A DNA stretch of 7,833 bases from Planctomycetaceae bacterium (GCA_031257725.1 JAIROD010000575.1:1-7833); one strand, 5' to 3'. Positions 1 through 6,560 are shown, counted from the stretch's first letter. Made by a program: numbers and translations. Notes: a model not told the origin generated them from the sequence alone.

Positions 1-3000
1 GGTAGTCTTTTACAAAAACTCCTCTGTTCGCTTGCTATTGCCGGTACAACCCTCTACGGCGCCGCTTCTCTCAACGCCCAATTAACCTACACTTCCAACC
101 AAAATGGAAATTGGACAAACTCTACTATCTGGAGTAGCGAGATAGGAGACTACCCTTCCGGTCAGAAAGCAGATTACCCCGGTCAACTTTATGCGAATGA
201 CGATGCTACAATCAGCCATGAAGTTAATTTAAGTACCAGCATTCCCAAAAAGTTAGAAGACCTACCTGTTCTCTCAAACGGTACGCTCAATATCTCTGAA
301 AATGGAAGTGTCAATCTTTTTTGGGTTCCGAATAAGGGAACGATCAATATCTCCGGCAATGGAAGTATCTATTCTGATTATGTTGAGAATTATAGGAATA
401 TCAATCTTTCCGGCAATGCGTCTTTGACCACCACTTGGTTTGAAAACGGACTCACGTATACTGAATATTATATTGAAAACGGATATGAAGCAACAATTGA
501 TATTACCGATAGTGCTAAACTACTAATAACACCACCCCAAGAGCAAACTTACATGGATTATATTCCAAATTATGGTACCATTACTATTCATGATACTCAG
601 AATAGTAAAATTGCTGCCATTCAAAACTATGGCACATTGACAATCGAAAATGCAGTACTTGACGTTGCTGGGAGTATAGGAACTAGTACTGGTGATGAAG
701 CTCTCAACACTTCGATTGTTACCAATATCACAAATTCGACAGTGAACACGGGGAAAGGTATTGGTGATCAGATTGATGGTGAGTTGTATGCTGATTCTGG
801 AGCAACCCTAAATATCACGAATTCGACAATTAACCTCGGTGGTACTGAAGGCGGTATTACTGCTTGGAAAGTAGGATCGAAAGTCAACATTAAAAATTCG
901 ACAGTTAGCGGTGATGCAAAGAATGTTTGGCTTTCTGCAAGTGATGGTGGAACAGTAACGTTGGATAATTCCAGTTTTACGGGTAATGATGAGGACGCTG
1001 GTATTTACAACGGTGGTACTCTTGAATTGAGAAACGGCAGTACCATAAACGGCAATTTGTTTGTCATTAATGATGTTTATGATCTTGGTGAAAGTACACT
1101 TGAAAATAAACTGATTGTTAGCGGAGCCGGAAATGTAATCAGCGGCAATCTTAAGAAGATGAATTATTATTGGGGGAAGGAGGCTGTATCAGAGGCTGAG
1201 TTTCCTACCTTCGTTATTGAAGGAACAGACAAGAATACGGATTTCCTGAAAATAACAGGCGACATCAGCACCTCTATCTACGCCTACAGCAGTGACAGTC
1301 CCGATTTGAGTAGTCCCTCTGACACATTCAATCTCGCTGCAAAAAACTTGACCGTTGATTTGTCAGCGAATATCCTTGAAACGCTTGCTGATTCGGGAAA
1401 AGTATTGACAATTGGTCAAGGTACGAGTTTTACCGATGTTGTTCTTGCCGGTCAAGGTTCGGAACACGTCAAGTTTGTTTTGAATGAAGGTTCCGGTATT
1501 CGTTCCGATTCCGGTAACACTTTCAAAGCCGATACGGTTCAAACAAATAATGCGTACATTTATGTTGGTGTTGATCAAAACGGCGACGTTGGTAAAATTC
1601 AAGCAAACTCCATTGATTTAGAAGGTACAACCACTGTTATCCTGTTAAACACTGATAATACGGCAACAACAGGTGTTACCGTAAAAACCGATGAAATTTT
1701 CGACGCATCCCGTGTTACAGTTGGTAATGAGACTTACAATCCCGACACGGCGGAGAAAGAAAAAGTTTCCGGTAAAAATGAAATTGAGGTTACAACTTCA
1801 GAGTCAAACTCGTCAAAAATTGTTATCACGTCGGCAACCAATACCAAAGACGGTGAGACGGTTAATGAATTTGATCTTGACGTTAATAGTAGCGGAGAAA
1901 TTGTAGCAGATACCCACGCAGTTGACACTCCGCCTACACCAAACGACAACGATAACAGTAGCGGTAGCGATAACGCTAAACCGGTTAGCGGAACAAGTAA
2001 TCTCGCAACCCTTAAAACGGTTCTCACTTCGCCGGAATTACACGGAAGTCAATTGCAACAGCAAATCGGAGCGTATGCCGGTTCCGATTCCGCCAAAATT
2101 GACGACGTATTAGCGCAACTTGATCCGGCAATTGCTTCTGTTGCGATAACTCAAACGATTGATGCGGTGAGCCGTTTTATTCATGCCGGTAGTAACCGTA
2201 CCTTTAAGCAGTTGGATTCCGTTTCCCGCAGCCGCAGTTATTTTGCAGACAACAACCGCACAAACGGAACCGTACTGGGACAAGTCAGTGATTCTTGCGA
2301 TCCTTGTTCTCCTTGCGGAGGTAATTTTTCGCGGCAGTTATGGTTTGAAGGTCTTGGCGGCTGGCAAAATCAATCGACAACCGGAGTGGACGGTTACACA
2401 AGCGATGTCGGCGGGTTTGCTCTTGGTCTTGACCGAAACTTCGACCGTAACACTATTCTCGGTGTTGCGTTTGGCGGTGAATTTAGTTCCGCAAAATCGA
2501 AAAATGGTTTTAACACCGCCAAAGCCGATACGTTATTGGTTGAATTTTACGGTGGACGGCGATTGGCAAACTGGTTTGTGAATTTCTCCGGCGGTTATGC
2601 CGGCAGTGACTGGAAAACAAACCGCACCGCTCCGCTCATCAACGGTTGGGCAAAAAGTGAACACAACGCCGAAACCTACTTCGGTAATATTGAACTGGCT
2701 TATCGTATCGGTAATAAAAATCGGTATCTAACGCCGTTTATCGCTTACGATTTCGTTCAATACCGCGAAGATGCCTATTCCGAAACAGGCAACGGAATTG
2801 AAATGAAGTTTGCCAAACGTACAACCGATGCCTATTTGCAAACATTGGGATTCCGTGCCGGACGCACAATTTACCGCAACGGAATTGTCTTAACGCCGGA
2901 ATTGACCGCCGGTTGGCTGCACGATTATGGGGCGGGATATGTCCACACTGCCGGATCGTTTGCCGCAGGCGGACCGCAATTCGTCTTGCGGGGTGTTACG

Positions 3001-3144
3001 CGTAACACCAATCGCGCGGTACTCGGATTGTCGCTCAACGCGGAATTGTCAAAACAAACAAGTTTGACTTTCCGTTACGACGGTGAATTCGCCGGACATT
3101 ACAACGCCCAATACCTGACCGGAGGAATCAATATCTCGTTCTAA
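1..3144 (+). CDS. Autotransporter with beta-helix passenger and C-terminal beta-barrel (5' partial)
   Basis: The frame is open from base 1 to the TAA at 3142-3144, giving 1047 residues with the start codon lying just upstream of the window. Residues 1-26 are the end of a Sec signal peptide (LLCSLAIAGTTLYGAASLNA), likely cleaved before Gln27. Residues 27 to about 640 are an Asn/Ser/Thr/Gly-rich passenger with degenerate rung repeats typical of a right-handed beta-helix. Residues 643-664 are a Pro/Asn/Asp/Ser linker, and about 665-745 look helical. A C-X2-C-X2-C motif (Cys766, 769, 772) precedes the barrel. Residues 778-1047 (starting near RQLWFEGLGG and ending NISF) match the roughly 270-residue autotransporter barrel with a terminal Phe, the usual outer-membrane insertion signal. 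The expected role is a surface-displayed or secreted adhesin-like protein; the ligand is unknown. A methionine-free internal TTG start at 424 would discard the signal peptide and is unlikely. The barrel half appears richer in GC than the passenger half. Confidence 0.9.
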   Translation, partial: GSLLQKLLCSLAIAGTTLYGAASLNAQLTYTSNQNGNWTNSTIWSSEIGDYPSGQKADYPGQLYANDDATISHEVNLSTSIPKKLEDLPVLSNGTLNISENGSVNLFWVPNKGTINISGNGSIYSDYVENYRNINLSGNASLTTTWFENGLTYTEYYIENGYEATIDITDSAKLLITPPQEQTYMDYIPNYGTITIHDTQNSKIAAIQNYGTLTIENAVLDVAGSIGTSTGDEALNTSIVTNITNSTVNTGKGIGDQIDGELYADSGATLNITNSTINLGGTEGGITAWKVGSKVNIKNSTVSGDAKNVWLSASDGGTVTLDNSSFTGNDEDAGIYNGGTLELRNGSTINGNLFVINDVYDLGESTLENKLIVSGAGNVISGNLKKMNYYWGKEAVSEAEFPTFVIEGTDKNTDFLKITGDISTSIYAYSSDSPDLSSPSDTFNLAAKNLTVDLSANILETLADSGKVLTIGQGTSFTDVVLAGQGSEHVKFVLNEGSGIRSDSGNTFKADTVQTNNAYIYVGVDQNGDVGKIQANSIDLEGTTTVILLNTDNTATTGVTVKTDEIFDASRVTVGNETYNPDTAEKEKVSGKNEIEVTTSESNSSKIVITSATNTKDGETVNEFDLDVNSSGEIVADTHAVDTPPTPNDNDNSSGSDNAKPVSGTSNLATLKTVLTSPELHGSQLQQQIGAYAGSDSAKIDDVLAQLDPAIASVAITQTIDAVSRFIHAGSNRTFKQLDSVSRSRSYFADNNRTNGTVLGQVSDSCDPCSPCGGNFSRQLWFEGLGGWQNQSTTGVDGYTSDVGGFALGLDRNFDRNTILGVAFGGEFSSAKSKNGFNTAKADTLLVEFYGGRRLANWFVNFSGGYAGSDWKTNRTAPLINGWAKSEHNAETYFGNIELAYRIGNKNRYLTPFIAYDFVQYREDAYSETGNGIEMKFAKRTTDAYLQTLGFRAGRTIYRNGIVLTPELTAGWLHDYGAGYVHTAGSFAAGGPQFVLRGVTRNTNRAVLGLSLNAELSKQTSLTFRYDGEFAGHYNAQYLTGGINISF
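283..453 (+). repeat. Three tandem 57-base repeats encoding 19-residue beta-helix rungs
   Basis: Three consecutive 57-base units (283-339, 340-396, 397-453) encode 19-residue repeats at residues 95-113, 114-132 and 133-151. They begin TLNISENGSVN, TINISGNGSIY and NINLSGNASLT. The consensus is (T/N)-hydrophobic-N-hydrophobic-S-x-N-(G/A)-S-hydrophobic. The same 19-residue period returns at residues 190 and 209 (NYGTITI and NYGTLTI). Looser N-(I/S)-(T/K)-N-S-T ladders follow at residues 242, 271 and 296, with a related NSS rung at 323. Regular rungs of about this length fit a solenoid passenger. Confidence 0.75.
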
Positions 3145-3190
3145 AACACCCCAACAAATGAAAATAAGCAAGCAACCAACCTCCTCTGTT

Positions 3191-3228
3191 AAACCCTCTC
3201 TTTCTTCACAAGGAAGCGAGGGTTTTTT
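3191..3228 (+). terminator. Rho-independent terminator of the autotransporter gene
   Basis: Arms 3191-3204 and 3212-3225 pair as a 14-position stem with one mismatch and one G-T wobble, around a 7-base loop. The right arm runs into six T (3223-3228), then G and more T. It lies 47 bases after the autotransporter stop, so transcription of that gene probably ends here and the glycosyltransferase downstream needs its own promoter. Confidence 0.85.
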
Positions 3229-3269
3229 GTTTTCATAAAGGACATTAGAGATAATAAGGACTTTTGGGG

Positions 3270-3438
3270 GTAACTGTCTATTGGTAATATTTCAATGAAA
3301 TTTTCGTTAAAAGGTAATCTTTCATCATTCAGAATTTATCAAAAGTTAATGGTGCGGGTTTGCCCCATGTTGCCCCCAAACACGGGGTAAACTCCGTCGT
3401 TAACAACCAAACGAAATCTCCACTGAAATATTACAAAA
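3270..3438. repeat. MITE-like intergenic repeat with inverted ends
   Basis: Bases 3284-3306 (GTAATATTTCAATGAAATTT onward) and 3412-3434 are inverted copies matching at 19 of 23 positions. The left end also carries GTAACTGTCTATT (3270-3282), and the right end CCACTGAAATATTACAAAA (3420-3438). Both strings recur in the 5513-5987 gap, so this is a dispersed family and not a chance palindrome. A 12-bp hairpin lies between the arms. There is no coding capacity. The element sits immediately upstream of the glycosyltransferase gene and may affect its expression. I cannot tell whether it is a transposon remnant or a REP-like structured element. Confidence 0.6.
3355..3396. other. Hairpin inside the intergenic repeat
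   Basis: Bases 3355-3366 (CGGGTTTGCCCC) pair with 3384-3396 (GGGGTAAACTCCG). The stem has 12 pairs including one G-T wobble and one bulged T, with a 17-base loop. There is no T-run on either side, so it does not look like a terminator. It is placed centrally between the inverted arms at 3284-3306 and 3412-3434. Confidence 0.55.
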
Positions 3439-3449
3439 TTTGAATTATT

Positions 3450-3454
3450 AGGAG
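3450..3454 (+). promoter_or_regulatory. AGGAG sequence abutting an alternative ATG
   Basis: A Shine-Dalgarno-like AGGAG ends directly against an ATG at 3455, with no spacer, and lies 30 bases before the ATG at 3485. Neither spacing is normal, so this site does not decide the start of the glycosyltransferase. Bases 3461-3484 between the two ATGs are almost pure U and A in the transcript, which may be an unstructured entry site for translation. Confidence 0.35.
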
Positions 3455-3484
3455 ATGCCCTTTTGTTTTATTTTTAATTTTTAT

Positions 3485-4459
3485 ATGGAAAAAATTCACG
3501 TTTGTATTGCATTTAACGAATGTTACGCTCCTCATGCCTCTGCATTGATTGTTTCGATTATGGAGAACAAAAATGAAGACGATCAACTTGTTTTCCATAT
3601 CCTTGCCGATCGGCTTTCAATATTGACACAAAAACAAGTTACATCGCTTTACCAATGTTCGGATTGTGAATTTTGCATCATTGAGATGAGTGATGAATTA
3701 TTCAAACATCTTCCTGCCTGGTATGGGGCGCACACTGCCTATTTACGATTACTTATTGGAAGTGTTTTGCCGCAAAATTTGTCCAAAATACTTTATCTGG
3801 ATAGTGATATGATTGTAACGAGGAGTCTGGCGCAACTTTATAATACAGATATTACCGATAAGTATGCTGCTGTTGTTGCCGAAGGGATGGGCGGAACGCT
3901 TTACTCTTCTTCTTTTCATATTCGCGGTACATTTTTCAATGCGGGAATGATCCTTTTCAATCTGGCTCAATGCCGTAGTGAAAACCTCGAAGCCGTCATG
4001 TTGTCTCGATGTTCCCAATTCCATGAACAGATAAAATTTGCGGATCAAGATGTGCTCAACAGTGTATTTCATGGAAATGTTGTTTTTATGCCGCTTAATT
4101 GGAATACTATTTTATTTACGCCGAAAATGTTCAAACGATATTTTAATATGTTAAAAAAATACGGAGCAGAATATTGTTATACAAAAGAAGAGATTGATTC
4201 GTCTGTTCAACAACCTTTTATCATTCATTTTGCAAGCAAAAAAAAACCATGGATGTTTGGTTGTCGTCATCCGTTTCGGAATTTGTATTGGAAATATCTT
4301 AAAAGAACTCCATTCTATTCGGCAGTTCGTATCCGGTATTATTGGCATATTGCGACAAAAATAATTTCTATCATCAATCCGAAAACATATCTCAATCGAA
4401 TCAAAAACCACTATAAAAGATTAAAAAGAGAGAAAACAGATAAATTATCGAACAGTTAG
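3485..4459 (+). CDS. Glycosyltransferase family 8 (LPS galactosyl/glucosyltransferase-like)
   Basis: Family 8 retaining glycosyltransferases move a hexose from a UDP-sugar to an envelope glycan acceptor, often the LPS core, at the cytoplasmic face of the inner membrane. With the start at 3485 the protein has 324 residues, normal for the family. It opens with the first Rossmann-like strand (MEKIHVCIAFNE). The family motifs are all present: metal/UDP-binding DSD at 106-108 in YLDSDMIVT, FNAGMILFNL at 151-160, DQD at 177-179 in FADQDVLN, NW at 195-196, and His238 with KKPW at 243-246. The C-terminal 40 residues are strongly basic and could hold the enzyme at the membrane. I prefer ATG 3485 over ATG 3455 because the latter adds ten hydrophobic residues (MPFCFIFNFY) before the conserved first strand. 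The gene stands alone between a terminator and a long gap. The sugar and acceptor cannot be read from sequence. Confidence 0.9.
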   Translation: MEKIHVCIAFNECYAPHASALIVSIMENKNEDDQLVFHILADRLSILTQKQVTSLYQCSDCEFCIIEMSDELFKHLPAWYGAHTAYLRLLIGSVLPQNLSKILYLDSDMIVTRSLAQLYNTDITDKYAAVVAEGMGGTLYSSSFHIRGTFFNAGMILFNLAQCRSENLEAVMLSRCSQFHEQIKFADQDVLNSVFHGNVVFMPLNWNTILFTPKMFKRYFNMLKKYGAEYCYTKEEIDSSVQQPFIIHFASKKKPWMFGCRHPFRNLYWKYLKRTPFYSAVRIRYYWHIATKIISIINPKTYLNRIKNHYKRLKREKTDKLSNS

Positions 4460-4726
4460 TTTTGTAACTGAACTTTTGCAAGCTGGTTCGGTTGTTATAG
4501 GGAGTCGCCGAATGCGGAACATGAGATAATTAGTAGATGTCGGAAGTTTGCCCCGCCTACTGCGCATTGGTTCAATAATAGAATATTATATATAATGACA
4601 TACCGATTGGCATCGAGTACTACTCAACTGGTGTGACATTTACGCGAAACGTCGCCCACCTTGTGTTTGCCGGTCTGTGACTTCCCAAATTCCGAAATAA
4701 TCATAAAATTTCAAGAAAGGATAACT
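4460..4726 (+). other. Intergenic region without a recognisable gene
   Basis: None of the frames gives a plausible protein here. A TTG at 4661 opens the frame into the next gene but has no family support. The string AATTAGTAGAT near 4528 recurs in the structured gap near 5690, which hints that a degraded repeat copy lies here. I see no tRNA, clear terminator or riboswitch. Confidence 0.5.
4567..4596 (+). promoter_or_regulatory. Possible sigma-70-type promoter for the DUF1559 gene
   Basis: TTGGTT (4567-4572) and a perfect TATAAT (4591-4596) are separated by 18 bases, and the -10 lies about 130 bases before the ATG at 4727. The surrounding tract is AT-rich, so a TATAAT can arise by chance. The -35 is a weak match. 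Confidence 0.35.
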
Positions 4727-5512
4727 ATGCGGTACCAATCAATTAAATTCAAATCGGCTTTTACGATTCTTGAACTTCTTGTTGTTATTGCTATTGTTGG
4801 CATATTGATTGCAGTGCTTTTGCCACAAGTTTCAAAATCAAGAGGAGAATATGATCGTTGTAGAATGTGCATTTACAAAATGAAACAAATTGGTATTGCA
4901 TTACGGAAATATCATGATGTTTACAACGTGTTTCCGCCAACTTCAACCGTTGATGCCGAAGGAAAACAATTACATAGTTGGCGAACACTTATTTTGCCGT
5001 ATTTGGAAGTTACAGAAGACAGCCCTAAAATTGAAGGTATTCAATTAGACAAATCATGGGATCACGAACTTAACAAACCTTTTCATGATTCAATGCCGAA
5101 CGAATTTCTATGTCCGAGTCATTGGCACAATTGGCACGAGAAGCCGCCGACAACGATTTATAAAATGATCAGCGGCGATAAAACTGCTGCGGGAGTTTCA
5201 CTTTCGTCAATGAAACGTAAACCGAGTGAGGTTATTTTGCTGATTGAAGTGGGACCGCCTGTACCTTGGATGAGTCCGACCAATTTGTCAATCGAAGAGT
5301 TGAAAGAGGCAATCTATCCGACCGGACTGGAAAAAACTGATCCCAAAGAAGGTTACAAAACATTGGAAGAACGGAATCCTCAAAAGAAACCGATTATTGG
5401 TTACGCCCATCCGACAGAGTTTCACGTTCTTTTTGCCGATGGTACCGTTAAAACCTATAAGAATTGGAAATTACCAATTTCTGAACTCGAAAAAAGGTGC
5501 CGGATTGAATAA
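4727..5512 (+). CDS. DUF1559 prepilin-like protein (type IV pilin N-terminus)
   Basis: The protein has 261 residues. A short basic leader (MRYQSIKFKSA) precedes the prepilin signature FTILELLVVIAIVGILIAVL, with the conserved Glu at position 5 of the mature form (Glu16). Residues 12-34 form the transmembrane and assembly helix. DUF1559 features follow: KMKQIGIALRKYHDVYNVFP (51-70), LHSWRTLILPYLE (82-94), FLCPS (127-131), EVILLIEVGPPVPWMSP (168-184) and HVLFADGTVKTY (233-244). The family is abundant in Planctomycetota. It is presumed to consist of pseudopilin-like surface or secretion components, but no function is established. The start at 4727 is chosen because AAAGG (4716-4720) lies six bases upstream and the leader length is right; the TTG at 4661 would add 22 non-family residues. 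Oddities are Ala instead of the usual Gly before the cleavage site and a Cys-X2-Cys pair (45, 48) just after the helix. Confidence 0.88.
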   Translation: MRYQSIKFKSAFTILELLVVIAIVGILIAVLLPQVSKSRGEYDRCRMCIYKMKQIGIALRKYHDVYNVFPPTSTVDAEGKQLHSWRTLILPYLEVTEDSPKIEGIQLDKSWDHELNKPFHDSMPNEFLCPSHWHNWHEKPPTTIYKMISGDKTAAGVSLSSMKRKPSEVILLIEVGPPVPWMSPTNLSIEELKEAIYPTGLEKTDPKEGYKTLEERNPQKKPIIGYAHPTEFHVLFADGTVKTYKNWKLPISELEKRCRIE

Positions 5513-5648
5513 TGAACAGCAAGCCTTAAAAAATTCATTTTTAATCGCAGAATTATTGGTCTCAATTTGTCTCGTAACTGTCTATTTTAACATTTTGTAT
5601 CTATTCACTCGATTGGAGGTTTTACATTTTGCGATTGATTTATTATAA
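5505..5648 (+). pseudogene. Short prepilin-like N-terminal fragment running into repeat DNA
   Basis: A frame opening at TTG 5505 overlaps the end of the DUF1559 gene by eight bases and encodes 47 residues. It begins MNNEQQALKNSFLIAELLVS and continues ICLVTVYFNILYLF. The stretch FLIAELLVSICLV has the spacing of a prepilin N-terminus: Phe at +1, Glu at +5, then a hydrophobic helix. AAAGG lies at 5492-5497, a plausible ribosome site. From base 5572 on, the frame is made of the dispersed repeat that recurs inverted at 5825-5841, so the original gene seems cut there. An ATG at 5512 leads to only five codons in another frame. It may be a remnant of a second pilin gene in the same operon, or a chance hydrophobic frame. 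Confidence 0.4.
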
Positions 5649-5841
5649 GCAACAACCCCTTTAGGGGGTCAACGTGAATAACCGCCGCCAATTAGTAGAT
5701 ACTGAACCGGCGGTTATTCACAGTAAACGCCTAGCGGCGTTGCCCCGATAGCAGACGTTACTAGACCAACAATCCACTGAATAGTTAAAAAAAATTCCAC
5801 TGAAATATTACAAAAAATTAAAACAAAATAGACAGTTACGA
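5572..5841. repeat. 17-base perfect inverted repeat bracketing a palindrome-rich region
   Basis: TCGTAACTGTCTATTTT at 5572-5588 is repeated exactly, in inverse orientation, at 5825-5841. Thirteen of these bases also occur at 3270-3282. Beyond the right copy the inverted sequence continues into the same AATATTTCAGTGG block as the 3270-3438 element, after a spacer of about 15 bases that the 3270 copy lacks. The left copy is followed by a decayed version of that block (near 5595-5612). The bracketed DNA holds no convincing gene. Confidence 0.65.
5667..5767. other. Multi-branched palindromic fold, possible structured RNA or element core
   Basis: A perfect 14-bp stem pairs 5674-5687 (GTGAATAACCGCCG) with 5708-5721, around a 20-base loop. 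A second stem pairs 5726-5731 (AACGCC) with 5736-5741 (GGCGTT). An outer stem can close both: GGTC 5667-5670 with GACC 5764-5767, and AACG 5671-5674 with CGTT 5756-5759, leaving a four-base bulge. A fourth small hairpin (CCCCT/AGGGG, about 5656-5667) lies just upstream. There is no T-run. It could be a small structured RNA, a DNA element recognised as a hairpin, or an mRNA 3' end structure. Confidence 0.5.
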
Positions 5842-5879
5842 CGAAAAGCGGAAATTGGTAAATATCTCAGTGGGATTTT
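5791..5879. repeat. Inverted repeat with 19-base arms
   Basis: Arms 5791-5809 (AAAATTCCACTGAAATATT) and 5861-5879 pair with 17 Watson-Crick pairs, one G-T wobble and one mismatch. The left arm extends into CCACTGAAATATTACAAAA (5797-5815), identical to 3420-3438. Both arms are thus copies of the same family block as the arms at 3284-3306 and 3412-3434, again facing each other. Confidence 0.65.
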
Positions 5880-5907
5880 CACAAGGTAGGTAGCCGTAGG
5901 TGAACGC

Positions 5908-5946
5908 CGTGGTTGAAAACCTTTCGCCGAAGGGTTTTCAACCACG
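5908..5946. repeat. 18-bp hairpin with a three-base loop
   Basis: CGTGGTTGAAAACCTTTC (5908-5925) pairs with 5929-5946 around the loop GCC, with a single G-T wobble. It lies 41 bases after the stop of the convergent lipoprotein gene (minus strand) and 395 bases after the stop of the plus-strand DUF1559 gene. There is no T-run on either strand, so it is not a classical terminator, but it could stabilise mRNA ends or block read-through. ACTGAATAGTTA directly follows it (5947-5958) and also occurs at 5776-5787. Confidence 0.7.
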
Positions 5947-5987
5947 ACTGAATAGTTACCTTCACAATACTGAATGGTTCGCTTTTT

Positions 5988-6506
5988 TCACTTCGTAATT
6001 TTCAAACGCACCGCTTTACCGACATCAAGCGGTTGCGTTTTTTCTCCTTTGCCCACTTCGATAGAAAACGGAGTAGTATCGACGGAACCGTATTTTAATT
6101 CCACAAGATTGTAAGAAGTTAAGTCTTCCGAATCGAGTGCACGCATCCAATTTTCATAAGCGGTCAAATCTACTGCCGGATCAGGAATCGGTTGACCTTC
6201 ATACTTACTCGGTTCCGTGAAATGTTTGGTAACAATAATACTGTAAGTTCCTGCCGGAACACCTTTGTATTTGCCTTGTGTGTAAATTTCGGCTTTGCCG
6301 GACGCATCGCAGAGTCCAGTCCCGCCCCACTTGGATTGAGAGTCCTTGCGGATCAGTTCCACGACTGCTTTATCCAACGGCTTACCGTCTTGAATTACTG
6401 TAAAAGTAAGCGGATACAATCGGGGCATATCGGGCGGTAACTTTTCACTGCAACCAATAAACACCAAAGGAATTGACATCACAAAAGATAAAAAAATACG
6501 TTTCAT
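5988..6506 (-). CDS. Small lipoprotein with a carboxypeptidase-regulatory-like (transthyretin-like) domain
   Basis: The protein has 172 residues. A signal peptide (MKRIFLSFVMSIPLVFIGC) ends in a lipobox with Cys19 as the lipidated residue. It is followed by a short linker and an Ig-like fold at about residues 31-94. The pattern YPLTFTVIQDGKPLDKAVVE, then GLCDASGKAEIYTQGKYKGV and PAGTYSIIVTK, is typical of CarboxypepD_reg-like domains in planctomycete lipoproteins (x-DGKP-x-A-V, DASG-x-A, PAG-x-Y). It is expected to sit in the periplasm or at the outer membrane; the function is unknown and probably structural or binding. It lies 112 bases downstream of a DUF1559 gene on the same strand, a frequent pairing in this phylum, so the two may once have been co-transcribed. 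No clear Shine-Dalgarno sequence precedes the ATG. Confidence 0.85.
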   Translation of the reverse strand: MKRIFLSFVMSIPLVFIGCSEKLPPDMPRLYPLTFTVIQDGKPLDKAVVELIRKDSQSKWGGTGLCDASGKAEIYTQGKYKGVPAGTYSIIVTKHFTEPSKYEGQPIPDPAVDLTAYENWMRALDSEDLTSYNLVELKYGSVDTTPFSIEVGKGEKTQPLDVGKAVRLKITK

Positions 6507-6560
6507 AAAAATTTATTGTTGTTAAAAATGGTTAAAATTTGAAATTACAAATATTTTTCA

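Noticed and set aside
424..426. TTG start for the autotransporter at 424
   Set aside because: The frame is open back to base 1 and the upstream part encodes a signal peptide and beta-helix rungs in phase with those downstream.
1363..2581. Several frames of 60-130 residues on both strands within the autotransporter
   Set aside because: They overlap strongly supported signal-peptide-to-barrel coding and have the skewed composition of out-of-frame reading.
3749..4411. Minus-strand frames inside the glycosyltransferase
   Set aside because: All conserved family 8 motifs are in the plus frame, and the opposite frames have no recognisable features.
4460..4660. tRNA or other known RNA gene in the gap before the first DUF1559 gene
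   Set aside because: I could not form a cloverleaf with an anticodon arm or find the conserved T-loop; only short stems are possible.
4661..4726. TTG start for the DUF1559 prepilin at 4661
   Set aside because: It adds 22 residues foreign to the family, while ATG 4727 has a well-spaced AAAGG and a normal short prepilin leader.
5667..5767. Integron attC-like recombination site
   Set aside because: The fold is suggestive, but the GTTRRRY and RYYYAAC core sites are not present in the right places.
5513..5987. CRISPR array
   Set aside because: The repeats are inverted, unevenly spaced and few; there are no regular direct repeats with unique spacers.
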